Below are positions 43,214-51,344 of a stretch of 64,000 nucleotides of DNA, in pieces. The stretch lies in NCBI RefSeq assembly GCF_014205275.1, contig NZ_JACHND010000001.1, forward strand, positions 4,464,001 through 4,528,000. Reading direction: 5' to 3'. Under the pieces are notes generated by a model that searched no databases, was not told the origin of the DNA, and saw only the letters and a list, made by a program, of their open reading frames with translations. Numbering within the stretch: the first letter of the stretch is position 1; every line of letters begins with the position of its first letter. Origin of the DNA: Sphaerisporangium siamense (GTDB lineage Bacteria; Actinomycetota; Actinomycetes; Streptosporangiales; Streptosporangiaceae). The position numbers and the translations under genes were made by a program.

Positions 43214-44311
43214 TCACGACAGTCTCACTCTCGGGTCGATGACCCCGTACAGGATGTCGACCACCAGGTTGATCACGACGTACACGCAGCCCACTACCAG
43301 GCCGACCCCCATCACGGCGGGCAGGTCCAGGGTGGTGGCGCTCTTGTAGGCGTACTGGCCGATGCCGGGCCGCGCGAACACCGACTCCACCAGCACCGTG
43401 CCCGACAGCAGGCTGCCGAACGCCAGGCCCGCCACCGTGATGATCGGCACCAGCGCCGAGCGCAGCACGTACCGGAAGAGGATCACCCGTCCCGGCAGGC
43501 CCTTGGCCCGGGCGGCGCGCACGTAGTCCTGCCCGAGCACCTCCAGCACCGCCGAGCGGGTGAACCGGGTCAGCAGCCCGATGGTGTACGCGGCGAGCAC
43601 CAGCGCCGGGGTGATCAGGTGGCCGACCGCCGAGGCGAACACGTCCCACTGGCCCGCGAGCGCGGCGTCCACGGTGAACAGGCCGGTCACGGCGGGCGGC
43701 GCGCTCATGTCGGGGTTGATGCGCCCGCTGCCCGGCGTGAGCTGGAGGCGGAAGAAGAACACGTAGAAGGCCACCAGGGCCAGCCAGAACGTCGGCACCG
43801 AGATGCCGATCAGGCTGAGCACGCGCAGCGCCTGGTCGGAGGGCCGGTCCCGGCGCAGCGCGGCGACCACGCCGAACGCCACGCCGACGACCAGCGAGAC
43901 CAGGATCGCGCTCCCGGCCAGCTCGATCGTGGACGGCACGAACTCGGCCAGGTCGGTGAGCACGGGGCGGTGGCTCTGCTGGCTGACGCCGAGGTCCCCT
44001 TGCAGCAGCCCGCCCAGGTAGGTCAGGTACTGCTGGGGCAGCGACTTGTCCAGGCCGTGCTCGGCACGCCACTGCGCGACGATCGCCGGGTCCCCGAGCG
44101 CGCTCTGCCCGAGGTTGGCCGTGACCGGGTCGCCGGGCACCAGGTTGGTCAGGACGAACGTGACCAGCGTGATCCCGAACGCCAGCAGCACCGCGATCGC
44201 GACGCGGCGCAGCAGGAAGCGGGCCAGAGGGTGGCGCGAGCGGCCCGGGCGGGCGGCGCGGCCCGGTGCGCCGCCCGCCCCGGCCTCACTTGGCGCCGAG
44301 GGCTGCGACAT
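43214..44311 (-). CDS. Dipeptide ABC transporter permease (DppB-like)
   Basis: A 365-residue permease. A Gly/Arg-rich cytosolic tail of about 30 residues is followed by the DppB start FLLRRVAIAVLLAFGITLV and VTFVLTNLVPGDPV. About six helices and the coupling segment YVRAARAKGLPGRVILFRYV are present. The ATG at 44311 overlaps the end of the binding-protein gene by 26 bp, an unusually long coupling overlap. Confidence 0.9.
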   Translation of the reverse strand: MSQPSAPSEAGAGGAPGRAARPGRSRHPLARFLLRRVAIAVLLAFGITLVTFVLTNLVPGDPVTANLGQSALGDPAIVAQWRAEHGLDKSLPQQYLTYLGGLLQGDLGVSQQSHRPVLTDLAEFVPSTIELAGSAILVSLVVGVAFGVVAALRRDRPSDQALRVLSLIGISVPTFWLALVAFYVFFFRLQLTPGSGRINPDMSAPPAVTGLFTVDAALAGQWDVFASAVGHLITPALVLAAYTIGLLTRFTRSAVLEVLGQDYVRAARAKGLPGRVILFRYVLRSALVPIITVAGLAFGSLLSGTVLVESVFARPGIGQYAYKSATTLDLPAVMGVGLVVGCVYVVINLVVDILYGVIDPRVRLS

Positions 44312-45905
44312 CGACCGTCCACACGGGGTGGAACGCCAGGCCCGTGACGGAGGCGGCCGTCACGATGTTCTGGCTCGGCTGGATGAGCGGGACGAACGGG
44401 CCGGTGGCGTTGAGCTTGGTCTGGATGTCGGTGTAGAGCTGCTTGCGCGCGTCGTCGCCGATGGTGACGGCGGCCTTGTCACCCAGCTCCTCCAGGGCCT
44501 TGTCGGCGCCCTTCTTCCAGCCGGAGCGCAGGCCCACGGTGTTGCCGGGGAGGAAGACCAGGTAGTCGGTCGGGTCAGGGTAGTCGGGGCCCCAGTACCA
44601 CAGGCCGAGCTCCTCCTTGCCCTTGCGGTAGTTCTCCAGCGCGGTCGCCACCGGGGCGGGGGCCAGGTCGACGGTGATGCCGACCTCCTTGAGGTTGGCC
44701 TGGATCCGCTCGGCGAACGGCTGGAACGACAGGCCCTGCAGGGTCAGGTCGCTCGGGTACTCCAGCTTGAGCGTCGGGTTGCTCACCCCGCTGGCGGCGA
44801 CGGCGGCCTTGGCGCCCTCGACGTCCCGCTTGACGGCCTGGTCGGGCGGCAGCGCGCCGAGCAGCATCGTCGGGATCACGCCGGGGGCCTGGACCGAGCC
44901 CTCGCCGGCCAGCTCCAGCAGGCCCTGGTAGTCGATGCCCTTGCGGACCGCCTCGACGATCTTGGGGTTGCTCGACGTCCTGCTGACGGCCGTGTCCTGG
45001 TTGGCGAGCAGGAACACCATGTTGGCCGAGGCCGTCTTGGTGGTCTGCTGGCTTCCGCTCACCGTCTTGATCTGGTCGCCGGACAGGTCCAGCGCCACCT
45101 GGCTGTCGCCGCGCTGGACGTTCAGCTTCTGGGTGGCCGACTCGACGTTGCGCAGCACGACCTTGCCGTAGGTGGGCTTCTTCTGGCCCCAGTACTTCGG
45201 GTTGGCGGTCAGCACGACCTGCGACTGGGCGTTGAACGACTGCAGCGTGTAGGGCCCGGACCCGGCGGAGGCGCCGTTCAGGTACTGCTCGGCCTTGTCC
45301 GAGGAGTCCTCGGCTCCGCCGTTGGCCTTGACGACCTTGGAGTTCAGGATGCCGAGCGCGGGGTTCGGCAGGATGAACGGCAGCGCGGGCTTGGGGGTCT
45401 CGGAGGTCAGCGCGACCGTCGTGTCGTCGGTCTTGGCCACCTTGACGCCGTCGAGCAGGAAGGACGGGTTCCCCTTCAGGTCGCGCACGCGGTTCAGGGA
45501 GAACACGACGTCGTCGGCCGTGACGGGCGACCCGTCGGAGAACGTGGCGCCCTGGCGCAGCTTCAGCGTGAGGGTCTTGCCGTCGGAGGACTGCTCGTAG
45601 GACTCGGCCAGCGCGGGGACGGGCTTGGTGACGTCCGACCCCTCGAAGGTGAGCAGGGTGTCGTAGAGGGCCTTGCCGATGATCAGGCCGGTGGGCTCGT
45701 AGTTGCGGCCGGGGTCCGCGGTCTTGAGGGTGAAGGACGCGTCCATCACCAGGGTCTTGCTCGCGGTCCCTCCCGCGCTCTGCGCGGGCGTGGTGGACGT
45801 GCCGCCACCGGAGCAGGCGGCGAGGGAGAGGGCGCCCGTGAGCAGGACCGGCAGCAGAGCCGCCCTCGCCTGCCGTGCCGGACGGCGCCGCATACGGGTC
45901 GCCAT
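44286..45905 (-). CDS. Dipeptide/oligopeptide-binding lipoprotein (DppA-like)
   Basis: A 539-residue extracellular solute-binding protein of family 5. It has a lipoprotein signal with lipobox LAAC near residues 28-31, followed by a Gly/Ser/Thr linker. Signature features include ALAESYEQSSDGKTLTLKLR, GATFSDGSPVTADDVVFSLN and GIPTMLLGA-type segments in lobe II (VIPTMLLGALPPDQ). The ligand is not predictable, but the operon suggests peptides. The start follows GGAGGAAACAGC. It is the first gene of the transport operon and divergent from the Lrp regulator. Confidence 0.92.
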   Translation of the reverse strand: MATRMRRRPARQARAALLPVLLTGALSLAACSGGGTSTTPAQSAGGTASKTLVMDASFTLKTADPGRNYEPTGLIIGKALYDTLLTFEGSDVTKPVPALAESYEQSSDGKTLTLKLRQGATFSDGSPVTADDVVFSLNRVRDLKGNPSFLLDGVKVAKTDDTTVALTSETPKPALPFILPNPALGILNSKVVKANGGAEDSSDKAEQYLNGASAGSGPYTLQSFNAQSQVVLTANPKYWGQKKPTYGKVVLRNVESATQKLNVQRGDSQVALDLSGDQIKTVSGSQQTTKTASANMVFLLANQDTAVSRTSSNPKIVEAVRKGIDYQGLLELAGEGSVQAPGVIPTMLLGALPPDQAVKRDVEGAKAAVAASGVSNPTLKLEYPSDLTLQGLSFQPFAERIQANLKEVGITVDLAPAPVATALENYRKGKEELGLWYWGPDYPDPTDYLVFLPGNTVGLRSGWKKGADKALEELGDKAAVTIGDDARKQLYTDIQTKLNATGPFVPLIQPSQNIVTAASVTGLAFHPVWTVDVAALGAK

Positions 45906-45951
45906 GCTGTTTCCTCCGGAAATGGTGCTATGTAGACGATTGGTAGCGTGT

Positions 45952-45980
45952 CGTCCAGGATTGTCCGCTAGAACGTCCAG
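45952..45980. promoter_or_regulatory. Direct repeats between dppA and the Lrp gene
   Basis: CGTCCAG occurs at 45952-45958 and 45974-45980, 22 bp apart, about two helical turns, within the roughly 120-bp divergent promoter region. Same-face spacing of this kind suits an oligomeric Lrp-type regulator. Confidence 0.35.
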
Positions 45981-46025
45981 CTCATGGCAAGAAGGCGAGA
46001 CGAATATGACGCCGAGGATGCACCC

Positions 46026-46670
46026 ATGACCGATATGTCAGGCTCGCCATCGCCCGGGACCGGCGTCCCTGGACGGATCGGCATCGGCCTGCAGCTCGAC
46101 GCGATCCACATGAAGATCCTGGAGGTCCTGCGCGAGAACGGCCGCATCTCGGTCGCGGCCCTCGCCGAGCGGGTCGGCATCTCCCGCGCCAGCGCCTACA
46201 CCCGGTTCGAGGCGCTGCGCGCCGACGGCGTCATCAAAAGGTTCACCGCCGAGGTCGACCACCTCAGGGCCGGCCTCGGCATCACCGCGCTCGTCTTCGT
46301 GACCGTGCGCCAGCAGATGTGGAAGCAGTTCCGCGCCCAGCTCGCCCAGATGCCCGAGGTCGAGTACTGCGCGATCACCACCGGGCAGCACGACGCGATG
46401 ATCCAGGTCAGGATGGCCGACGTCGCCGCCGTGCACGCGCTGGTCACCGAGCGGCTGGCGAGCATCCCCGCCGTCAAGGCCACCGAGACCGTGTTCATCC
46501 TGGACGAGGTGCTGCGCCGGCCGTACGTGCTGCCCTCCGACCGGCGCCAGGGACGGCCGCAGCACCGCGCCGCCCCGGCCGAGCCCCCGCCCCCCTCCGG
46601 CGTGCCGCTCGGCAAGATGCGCTTCACCAGCGCCGCCGAAGGCCGCGCCTCCATGCACAAGGAGCCCTGA
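46026..46670 (+). CDS. Lrp/AsnC-family transcriptional regulator
   Basis: A 214-residue regulator. After a Gly/Pro-rich lead, the HTH is LDAIHMKILEVLRENGRISV to AERVGISRASAYTRFEAL. The RAM effector domain follows (FVTVRQQMWKQFRAQLAQMP, CAITTGQHDAMIQV). A Pro-rich tail of about 50 residues is longer than usual. Divergence from dppA, and the amino-acid pathway nearby, make it the likely local regulator responding to an amino acid. The ATG at 46026 has GAGGA 7 nt ahead; an upstream ATG at 45984 lacks one. Confidence 0.85.
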   Translation: MTDMSGSPSPGTGVPGRIGIGLQLDAIHMKILEVLRENGRISVAALAERVGISRASAYTRFEALRADGVIKRFTAEVDHLRAGLGITALVFVTVRQQMWKQFRAQLAQMPEVEYCAITTGQHDAMIQVRMADVAAVHALVTERLASIPAVKATETVFILDEVLRRPYVLPSDRRQGRPQHRAAPAEPPPPSGVPLGKMRFTSAAEGRASMHKEP

Positions 46671-46673
46671 CCG

Positions 46674-47024
46674 TCAGACCTCCTCGCACACGCTGACCTG
46701 CGGCGTGTCGTCCCCGTCGAAGGTGAACTCCTCCACGAGGCGCAGGCGGCCGTCCGGGAGCGTCTCGATGCGGCTGGAGCTGCGCCCCCCGGCCCGGCCG
46801 CCCGCCTTCAGCGCGTGCACGTACGACAGCTCGACGCGGTCGTCGTCCCGGGTGCCGACGAAGCGGCCCTGGATCACCGTGTCGCCGTCGTAGCTGCCCC
46901 AGATCAGGCCGTCGGCCTCCTCGTAGGAGAACCGCGTCGGCGCCTCGGCGTTCACCTCGCTCGCCGTGGAACTCACCATGATGAAACGCCGGCCGTTGAG
47001 AAGATTCGCACTCGTGTCGCTCAC
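46674..47024 (-). CDS. Small beta-rich protein of the family often labelled n-acetylglutamate synthase
   Basis: A 116-residue protein. It reads LLNGRRFIMVSSTASEVNAE, SYEEADGLIWGSYDGDTVIQ, GRFVGTRDDDRVELSYVHAL and ETLPDGRLRLVEEFTF. The pattern matches a family found in bacilli and actinobacteria that databases often call n-acetylglutamate synthase, with no GNAT motif and probably wrongly. Real function is unknown. It follows the racemase gene by 101 bp on the same strand and may belong to that operon. GTG start at 47024, with a weak ribosome-binding site. Confidence 0.65.
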   Translation of the reverse strand: MSDTSANLLNGRRFIMVSSTASEVNAEAPTRFSYEEADGLIWGSYDGDTVIQGRFVGTRDDDRVELSYVHALKAGGRAGGRSSSRIETLPDGRLRLVEEFTFDGDDTPQVSVCEEV

Positions 47025-47125
47025 GTCACCGCATCGTGCCCTTCCCCGCCGACGGCGCAACCAGGGCTGGACGTTTCGCTCCCGGTTCCCGGGACGACGG
47101 GGTGATCCGTCTGGCCGGCGGCGTC

Positions 47126-48232
47126 TCAGGCGGGGATCCACTCGGTGGACGTCGTCACCTCGCGCAGGACGCCGGCGAGCGGCGCCACGCCGAGGCCCGG
47201 GCCCGCGGGGACGGGCAGGTGGCCGTCCCGCAGGACGAACGGCTCGGTGACGTCGGTGGCGAAGTAGCGGCCGGAGGCCGAGGTGTCGCCGGGCAGTGTG
47301 AACCCGGGCAGGGCGGCCAGCGCGACGTTGGCGGCCCGGCCGATCCCGGTCTCCAGCATGCCCCCGCACCAGACCGCGATCCCGTGCGCCCGGCACACGT
47401 CGTGGACGCGCCGCGCCTCGATGTACCCGCCCACGCGCCCCGGTTTGATGTTGACGATCGAGCACGCCCCGAGCGAGATCGCCGCCGCGGCGTGCCCGGC
47501 CGAGAGGATGGACTCGTCCAGGCACAGCGGCGTGTTCAGCCGGCGGGCGAGCGCGGCGTGCTGGACCAGGTCCTCCTCGCCGAGGGGCTGCTCGATCAGC
47601 AGGAGGCCGAACTCGTCCAGCCTCGCCAGGTGCGGGGCGTCCGACAGCGTGTAGGCCGCGTTCGCGTCCACCTGAAGGAGCAGGTCGTCCCCGAACCGCT
47701 CACGCACCGCGCGCACGGGAACGAGGTCCCAGCCCGGTTCGATCTTGAGCTTGACCCGCACGTACCCCGCCTCCAGATAGGCGGAGACCGCGTCCAGCAG
47801 CCGCGGCACCGAGTCCATGATGCCGACCGACACCCCGCACGGCACCCGGTCGCGGGCCGCGCCGAGGAAGCTCCCGAAGGAGCGCCCCGCCGCGCGCAGC
47901 TCGGCGTCGAGCACGGCGCACTCCAGCGCGGTCTTGGCCATCCGGTGCCCCTTGAACGGCGCGAGCGCGCGCTCGACCCCGTAGGCGTCCACGTCCGGCA
48001 GGGCGGTCACCGCCGGGACCAGGAAGCGGCGCAGCACGTCCGCGGCGCCGTCGGCGTACTCCGAGGAGTAGAGCGGCTCGGACATCGCCACGCACTCGCC
48101 CCACCCCTCCGACTCGGGCGTGACGACCCTGACCAGCAGCACGTCCCGCGCGGTCTCGGTCCCGAACGACGTGCGGAACGGCGCGACCAGCGGCATCGCG
48201 ATCCTGCGCAGCTCGACCCCGGTGATCTTCAT
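47126..48232 (-). CDS. N-succinylamino acid racemase / o-succinylbenzoate synthase (enolase superfamily)
   Basis: A 368-residue enolase-superfamily enzyme. The catalytic Lys pair is Lys163 (in KLKIEPG) and Lys263 (NIKPGRVGG). Metal ligands are Asp189 (VDANAAY), Glu214 (IEQPL) and Asp239 (LDES). These positions coincide with those I recall for the Amycolatopsis N-acylamino acid racemase. The capping domain carries TSFGTE, as in the NSAR/OSBS subgroup. OSBS activity for menaquinone cannot be excluded, but no men genes are near. GNAT and M20 genes beside it favour the N-succinylamino acid racemase role. Confidence 0.85.
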   Translation of the reverse strand: MKITGVELRRIAMPLVAPFRTSFGTETARDVLLVRVVTPESEGWGECVAMSEPLYSSEYADGAADVLRRFLVPAVTALPDVDAYGVERALAPFKGHRMAKTALECAVLDAELRAAGRSFGSFLGAARDRVPCGVSVGIMDSVPRLLDAVSAYLEAGYVRVKLKIEPGWDLVPVRAVRERFGDDLLLQVDANAAYTLSDAPHLARLDEFGLLLIEQPLGEEDLVQHAALARRLNTPLCLDESILSAGHAAAAISLGACSIVNIKPGRVGGYIEARRVHDVCRAHGIAVWCGGMLETGIGRAANVALAALPGFTLPGDTSASGRYFATDVTEPFVLRDGHLPVPAGPGLGVAPLAGVLREVTTSTEWIPA

Positions 48233-48260
48233 GATCGCGTCCCGTCCACCACATGTCCTC

Positions 48261-49055
48261 TCAAGAGCGTTCCACGACGTACTCGCCCGCCGCGGTGAAG
48301 CCGGTGATCCGGGCGCCCTCGTCCAGCAGCGCGCCCAGCGTCTCGCGCACCGCCCGCCGCCACGCCGTCGCCATGGCCGGATCCTCCCGGCGCAGCCTCT
48401 CGGCGTCCCGCGGCGTGCCGACCAGCAGCGCCCGCCCGTCCATGATCCCGCGGACCGGACGGTCCTCCCGCTCGGCCAGCGCGGGCACGGCGTCCCGCGG
48501 CGGCACGGCCGGACCCGGCCCCGCGTCCGAGCCCGGCGCGGCGATACGCCAGACCGCCAGCAGGCGGTCGGACTCGTCGCCGGCGTTCACCGCGTCCTCC
48601 ATGCGGCCGTAGAAGGACGGCAGGTACCGTTCGGGCCGCGCGCCCAGCTTGGCGATGTTGAAATGCGCGTTGCGGCGCACCAGAGGGTCGTACGTCCAGG
48701 CGATCTTCTCCAGGCCCCGCGCCAGGGCCCACGCCCGCTGGTGGAGCTTGAGCGCGAGGCCGATGCCCCGGCCCATGACGGCGCCGGTGACGTGGGAGTG
48801 CAGCCCCGTCCCCGGCGGCCCCGACAGGAAGCCGACGCTCGCGCCCACCAGCCGCTCGCCCGCGTACGCCCCGGCCACGTAGTTGCCGCTGTGCGCGAAG
48901 GCGGCCATCAGCTCCACCGTGATCGGCACGCCCGAGGGCGGCGCCTTCCATATGGCGTCGAACAAGGCGGTGACCTGCTCGAACTCCGCGATCTCGCGCA
49001 GCTCGCGCACCCGCGCCCCGGCGCGCCGCGCGGCGTCCTCGTACGCCTGTGTCAC
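48261..49055 (-). CDS. GNAT-family acyltransferase, probably the succinyltransferase partner of NSAR
   Basis: A 264-residue protein. The N-terminal half has a GNAT core: GAYAGERLVGASVGFLSG, then HSHVTGAVMGRGIGLALKLH, the acyl-CoA-binding R/Q-x-x-G-x-G loop region. AWTYDPLVRRNAHFNIAKLG follows. The C-terminal 80 residues are a family extension. In Geobacillus, a GNAT enzyme encoded with NSAR N-succinylates D-amino acids; the same job is inferred here. The GTG at 49055 overlaps the M20 stop by 4 bp and the racemase follows after 28 bp. Confidence 0.75.
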   Translation of the reverse strand: MTQAYEDAARRAGARVRELREIAEFEQVTALFDAIWKAPPSGVPITVELMAAFAHSGNYVAGAYAGERLVGASVGFLSGPPGTGLHSHVTGAVMGRGIGLALKLHQRAWALARGLEKIAWTYDPLVRRNAHFNIAKLGARPERYLPSFYGRMEDAVNAGDESDRLLAVWRIAAPGSDAGPGPAVPPRDAVPALAEREDRPVRGIMDGRALLVGTPRDAERLRREDPAMATAWRRAVRETLGALLDEGARITGFTAAGEYVVERS

Positions 49056-50155
49056 GCCGGCCCCGCCAGGACCGCCGCCACCAGCCCGGCCAGCAGCGAG
49101 CAGCGGCGCGGCATCTCCTCGACGATCACGTGTTCGTGCGCCGCGTGCGCGCCACCGCCCACCGCGCCGAGGCCGTCCAGCGTGGGGCAGCCCACCCCCG
49201 CCGAGAAGTTGCCGTCCGAGCCGCCGCCCACCGCCACGCCGCGCAGCGGGCCGAGCCCGCGCTCGGCCGCGATCCGCTCGGCCAGCTTGAACAGCGCGGC
49301 GGACGACGCGGCCTCCATCGGGGGCCGGCTGAGCCCGCCGGACAGCTCCAGCCGTACGCCGGGGACCTTGGGGGTGAGGGCGCGCAGGCGGGCGTCCACC
49401 TCCCGCTGCGAGGCCAGGTCCACCGCCCGCACGTCCACGGCGACCGATCCCCGCGCGGGGACGGTGTTGACGCTGGTGCCCGCGCTCAGCAGCGTCGGGG
49501 TCACGGTCGTGGCGCCGTCCCCGCCGTCCATCGCCGCGATGGCGAGCACCTGGTGGGCCACCTCGATGCCCGCGTTCCGGCCCTTGTGCGGCTCCAGGCC
49601 CGCGTGCGAGGCCAGGCCCTCCACCTCCAGCCGGTAGTGCGAGACGCCCTTGCGCGAGGTCTTCAGCGCCCCGCCGTCCGCGCTGGCCTCCAGGACCAGG
49701 GACGCGGCGCAGTCCCGCGCGATCTCCTCGATCAGCGGGCGGGAGGTCGGCGAGCCCAGCTCCTCGTCCCCGGTGACCAGCACGCACACCCCGTCCAGCG
49801 ACGGTAGCGAGCGCAGTGCGTGGAAGAGCTGTACGAGCCCGGCCTTCATGTCGAACACGCCGGGACCGCGGGCGACGCCGCCGGTCACCGAGAAGGGATG
49901 GGCGCGCAGGGAGCCGGTCGGCCACACCGTGTCGTGGTGGCCGAGCAGCAGGACCCGGGGCGTGCCGAAGCTCCAGCGCAGGTGGGTCACGCCCTCCACG
50001 ACCAGCGTCTCCGGCTCGGCGCCGAGGTGGCGGACGCCCAGCCTGGCCACGACCGCCGCGCTCGCCGCGACCGCGCCGTGGTCGGAGGAGAACGACTCGC
50101 ACAGGACGAGTTCCTCCAGGTCGTCCAGCATGGCGGGCAGGTCGCCGGGCGTCAT
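49052..50155 (-). CDS. M20-family amidohydrolase, probably N-succinyl-L-amino acid desuccinylase
   Basis: A 367-residue zinc peptidase/deacylase. Metal ligands are visible: HxD at His73 and Asp75 (LLGHHDTV), Asp102 (FDMKAG), Glu132 after catalytic Glu131 (TGDEEL), Glu156 (LVLEAS), and His in HAAHEHV near the C-terminus. The dimerisation lid is present. The M20 family includes carboxypeptidase G2, ArgE and DapE. Beside NSAR and GNAT genes the inferred reaction is release of succinate from the L-amino acid. ATGA overlap with the dipeptidase gene upstream. Confidence 0.82.
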   Translation of the reverse strand: MTPGDLPAMLDDLEELVLCESFSSDHGAVAASAAVVARLGVRHLGAEPETLVVEGVTHLRWSFGTPRVLLLGHHDTVWPTGSLRAHPFSVTGGVARGPGVFDMKAGLVQLFHALRSLPSLDGVCVLVTGDEELGSPTSRPLIEEIARDCAASLVLEASADGGALKTSRKGVSHYRLEVEGLASHAGLEPHKGRNAGIEVAHQVLAIAAMDGGDGATTVTPTLLSAGTSVNTVPARGSVAVDVRAVDLASQREVDARLRALTPKVPGVRLELSGGLSRPPMEAASSAALFKLAERIAAERGLGPLRGVAVGGGSDGNFSAGVGCPTLDGLGAVGGGAHAAHEHVIVEEMPRRCSLLAGLVAAVLAGPA

Positions 50156-51210
50156 AGGACGTCCTCCGGCTTGCTCTCGGCCGGACGGCCCAGCTCGGCG
50201 CGGAACAGCCGCATCACGTTCCCGCCGAGGATCTTGCGCACCTCGTCCTCGCCGAAGCCGCGCCGCAGCAGCTCCTCGGTGACCAGCGGCATGCCCGACG
50301 GCCCGTCCAGCCCCGGCACCGACGCGAGAACGTCCAGGCCGGTCGTGCTCGGGCTCTCGCACGGCGGGGTCAGGTCGTCCATCACCTCGCGGACGAAGTC
50401 CGGGCCCAGGCCGACGTGGTCGATGCCCGCGACCTCCGCGACGTGCGCGATGTGGTCGCCGAGCCGCTCGATCGTGTACCCCTCCGGCTTCTCCGCCAGG
50501 AACGCGGCCAGGAAGTTCACGCACACCACGCCGCCGCCCGCCGCGACCGCGCGCAACTGGTCGTCGGTGAGGTTGCGGTGGTGGTCGCGCAGCGCGCGGG
50601 CCGAGGAGTGCGTCGCGATGACCGGCCGCGTGGCGATCTCCAGCACGTGCGCCACGCCGGACGCGCCGAGGTGCGAGATGTCGAAGACCATGCCGAGCCG
50701 CTCCATCTCGGCGAGGGCGGCCACGCCCTCGCTGGTCAGGCGGCTGCCGGTGCCGTCCTGGCCGCTGCCGTCGGCGAGCGGCGTGCGCCCCCAGTGCGCG
50801 ATGGAGGCCACGCGGACGCCCAGGCGGTGCAGGGTGGGGATCAGCTCGACGCTGGCGTCGACGCCCGGCATGCTCTCCAGGGCGATGACCAGGGCGATCC
50901 TGCCCAGCGCCACGGTCTCGTCGATCTGCGCGCCGTCGTGGCAGATGCCGACCTCGCCGGGGTTGCCCTCCGCGATGACGTGCGCGCACTCGATCATCCG
51001 CAGGGTCTGGCGCAGCGCGCCCTCGGGGCGGTACTGCGCGTCGATGAAGACCGGCAGCACCTGCACGTCCACGCCGCCCTCGCGAAGCTGGGGCAGCCAC
51101 CGCTCACGGAAGAACGACGCCCACCGCTCCGGCGGCCTCGCCGCGACCGCCATCAGCAGGTCGTTGTGGGTGTCTGCCACGATCGCGTCCCGGTGGAGGT
51201 CAGCGAACAC
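50152..51210 (-). CDS. M19 membrane-dipeptidase-family metallopeptidase
   Basis: A 352-residue amidohydrolase-fold dipeptidase. Ligands expected for renal-dipeptidase relatives are all present: His15 and Asp17 (DTHNDLL), bridging Glu112 (LESMPG), His180 (DISH), His201 (THSSA), Arg212 (HHRN) and Asp271 (GLGPDF). It has no signal peptide, so it should act in the cytosol. Many M19 enzymes accept D-residues at the C-terminal position. GTG start at 51210 after GAGAGGAG. It is the first gene of the four-gene M19-M20-GNAT-NSAR unit. Confidence 0.88.
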   Translation of the reverse strand: MFADLHRDAIVADTHNDLLMAVAARPPERWASFFRERWLPQLREGGVDVQVLPVFIDAQYRPEGALRQTLRMIECAHVIAEGNPGEVGICHDGAQIDETVALGRIALVIALESMPGVDASVELIPTLHRLGVRVASIAHWGRTPLADGSGQDGTGSRLTSEGVAALAEMERLGMVFDISHLGASGVAHVLEIATRPVIATHSSARALRDHHRNLTDDQLRAVAAGGGVVCVNFLAAFLAEKPEGYTIERLGDHIAHVAEVAGIDHVGLGPDFVREVMDDLTPPCESPSTTGLDVLASVPGLDGPSGMPLVTEELLRRGFGEDEVRKILGGNVMRLFRAELGRPAESKPEDVL

Positions 51211-51344
51211 GTGTGGACTCCTCTCGCCGCCGCGCTCCCGGCCTGACGCCAAAACCCGCGCGGAGCAGGCCGGGCTCGTCCTGGATGGTCCGATGTCCTC
51301 GACGGTATACGCACGATGCGGCGAAGAGAAACGTGGCCGGGACC

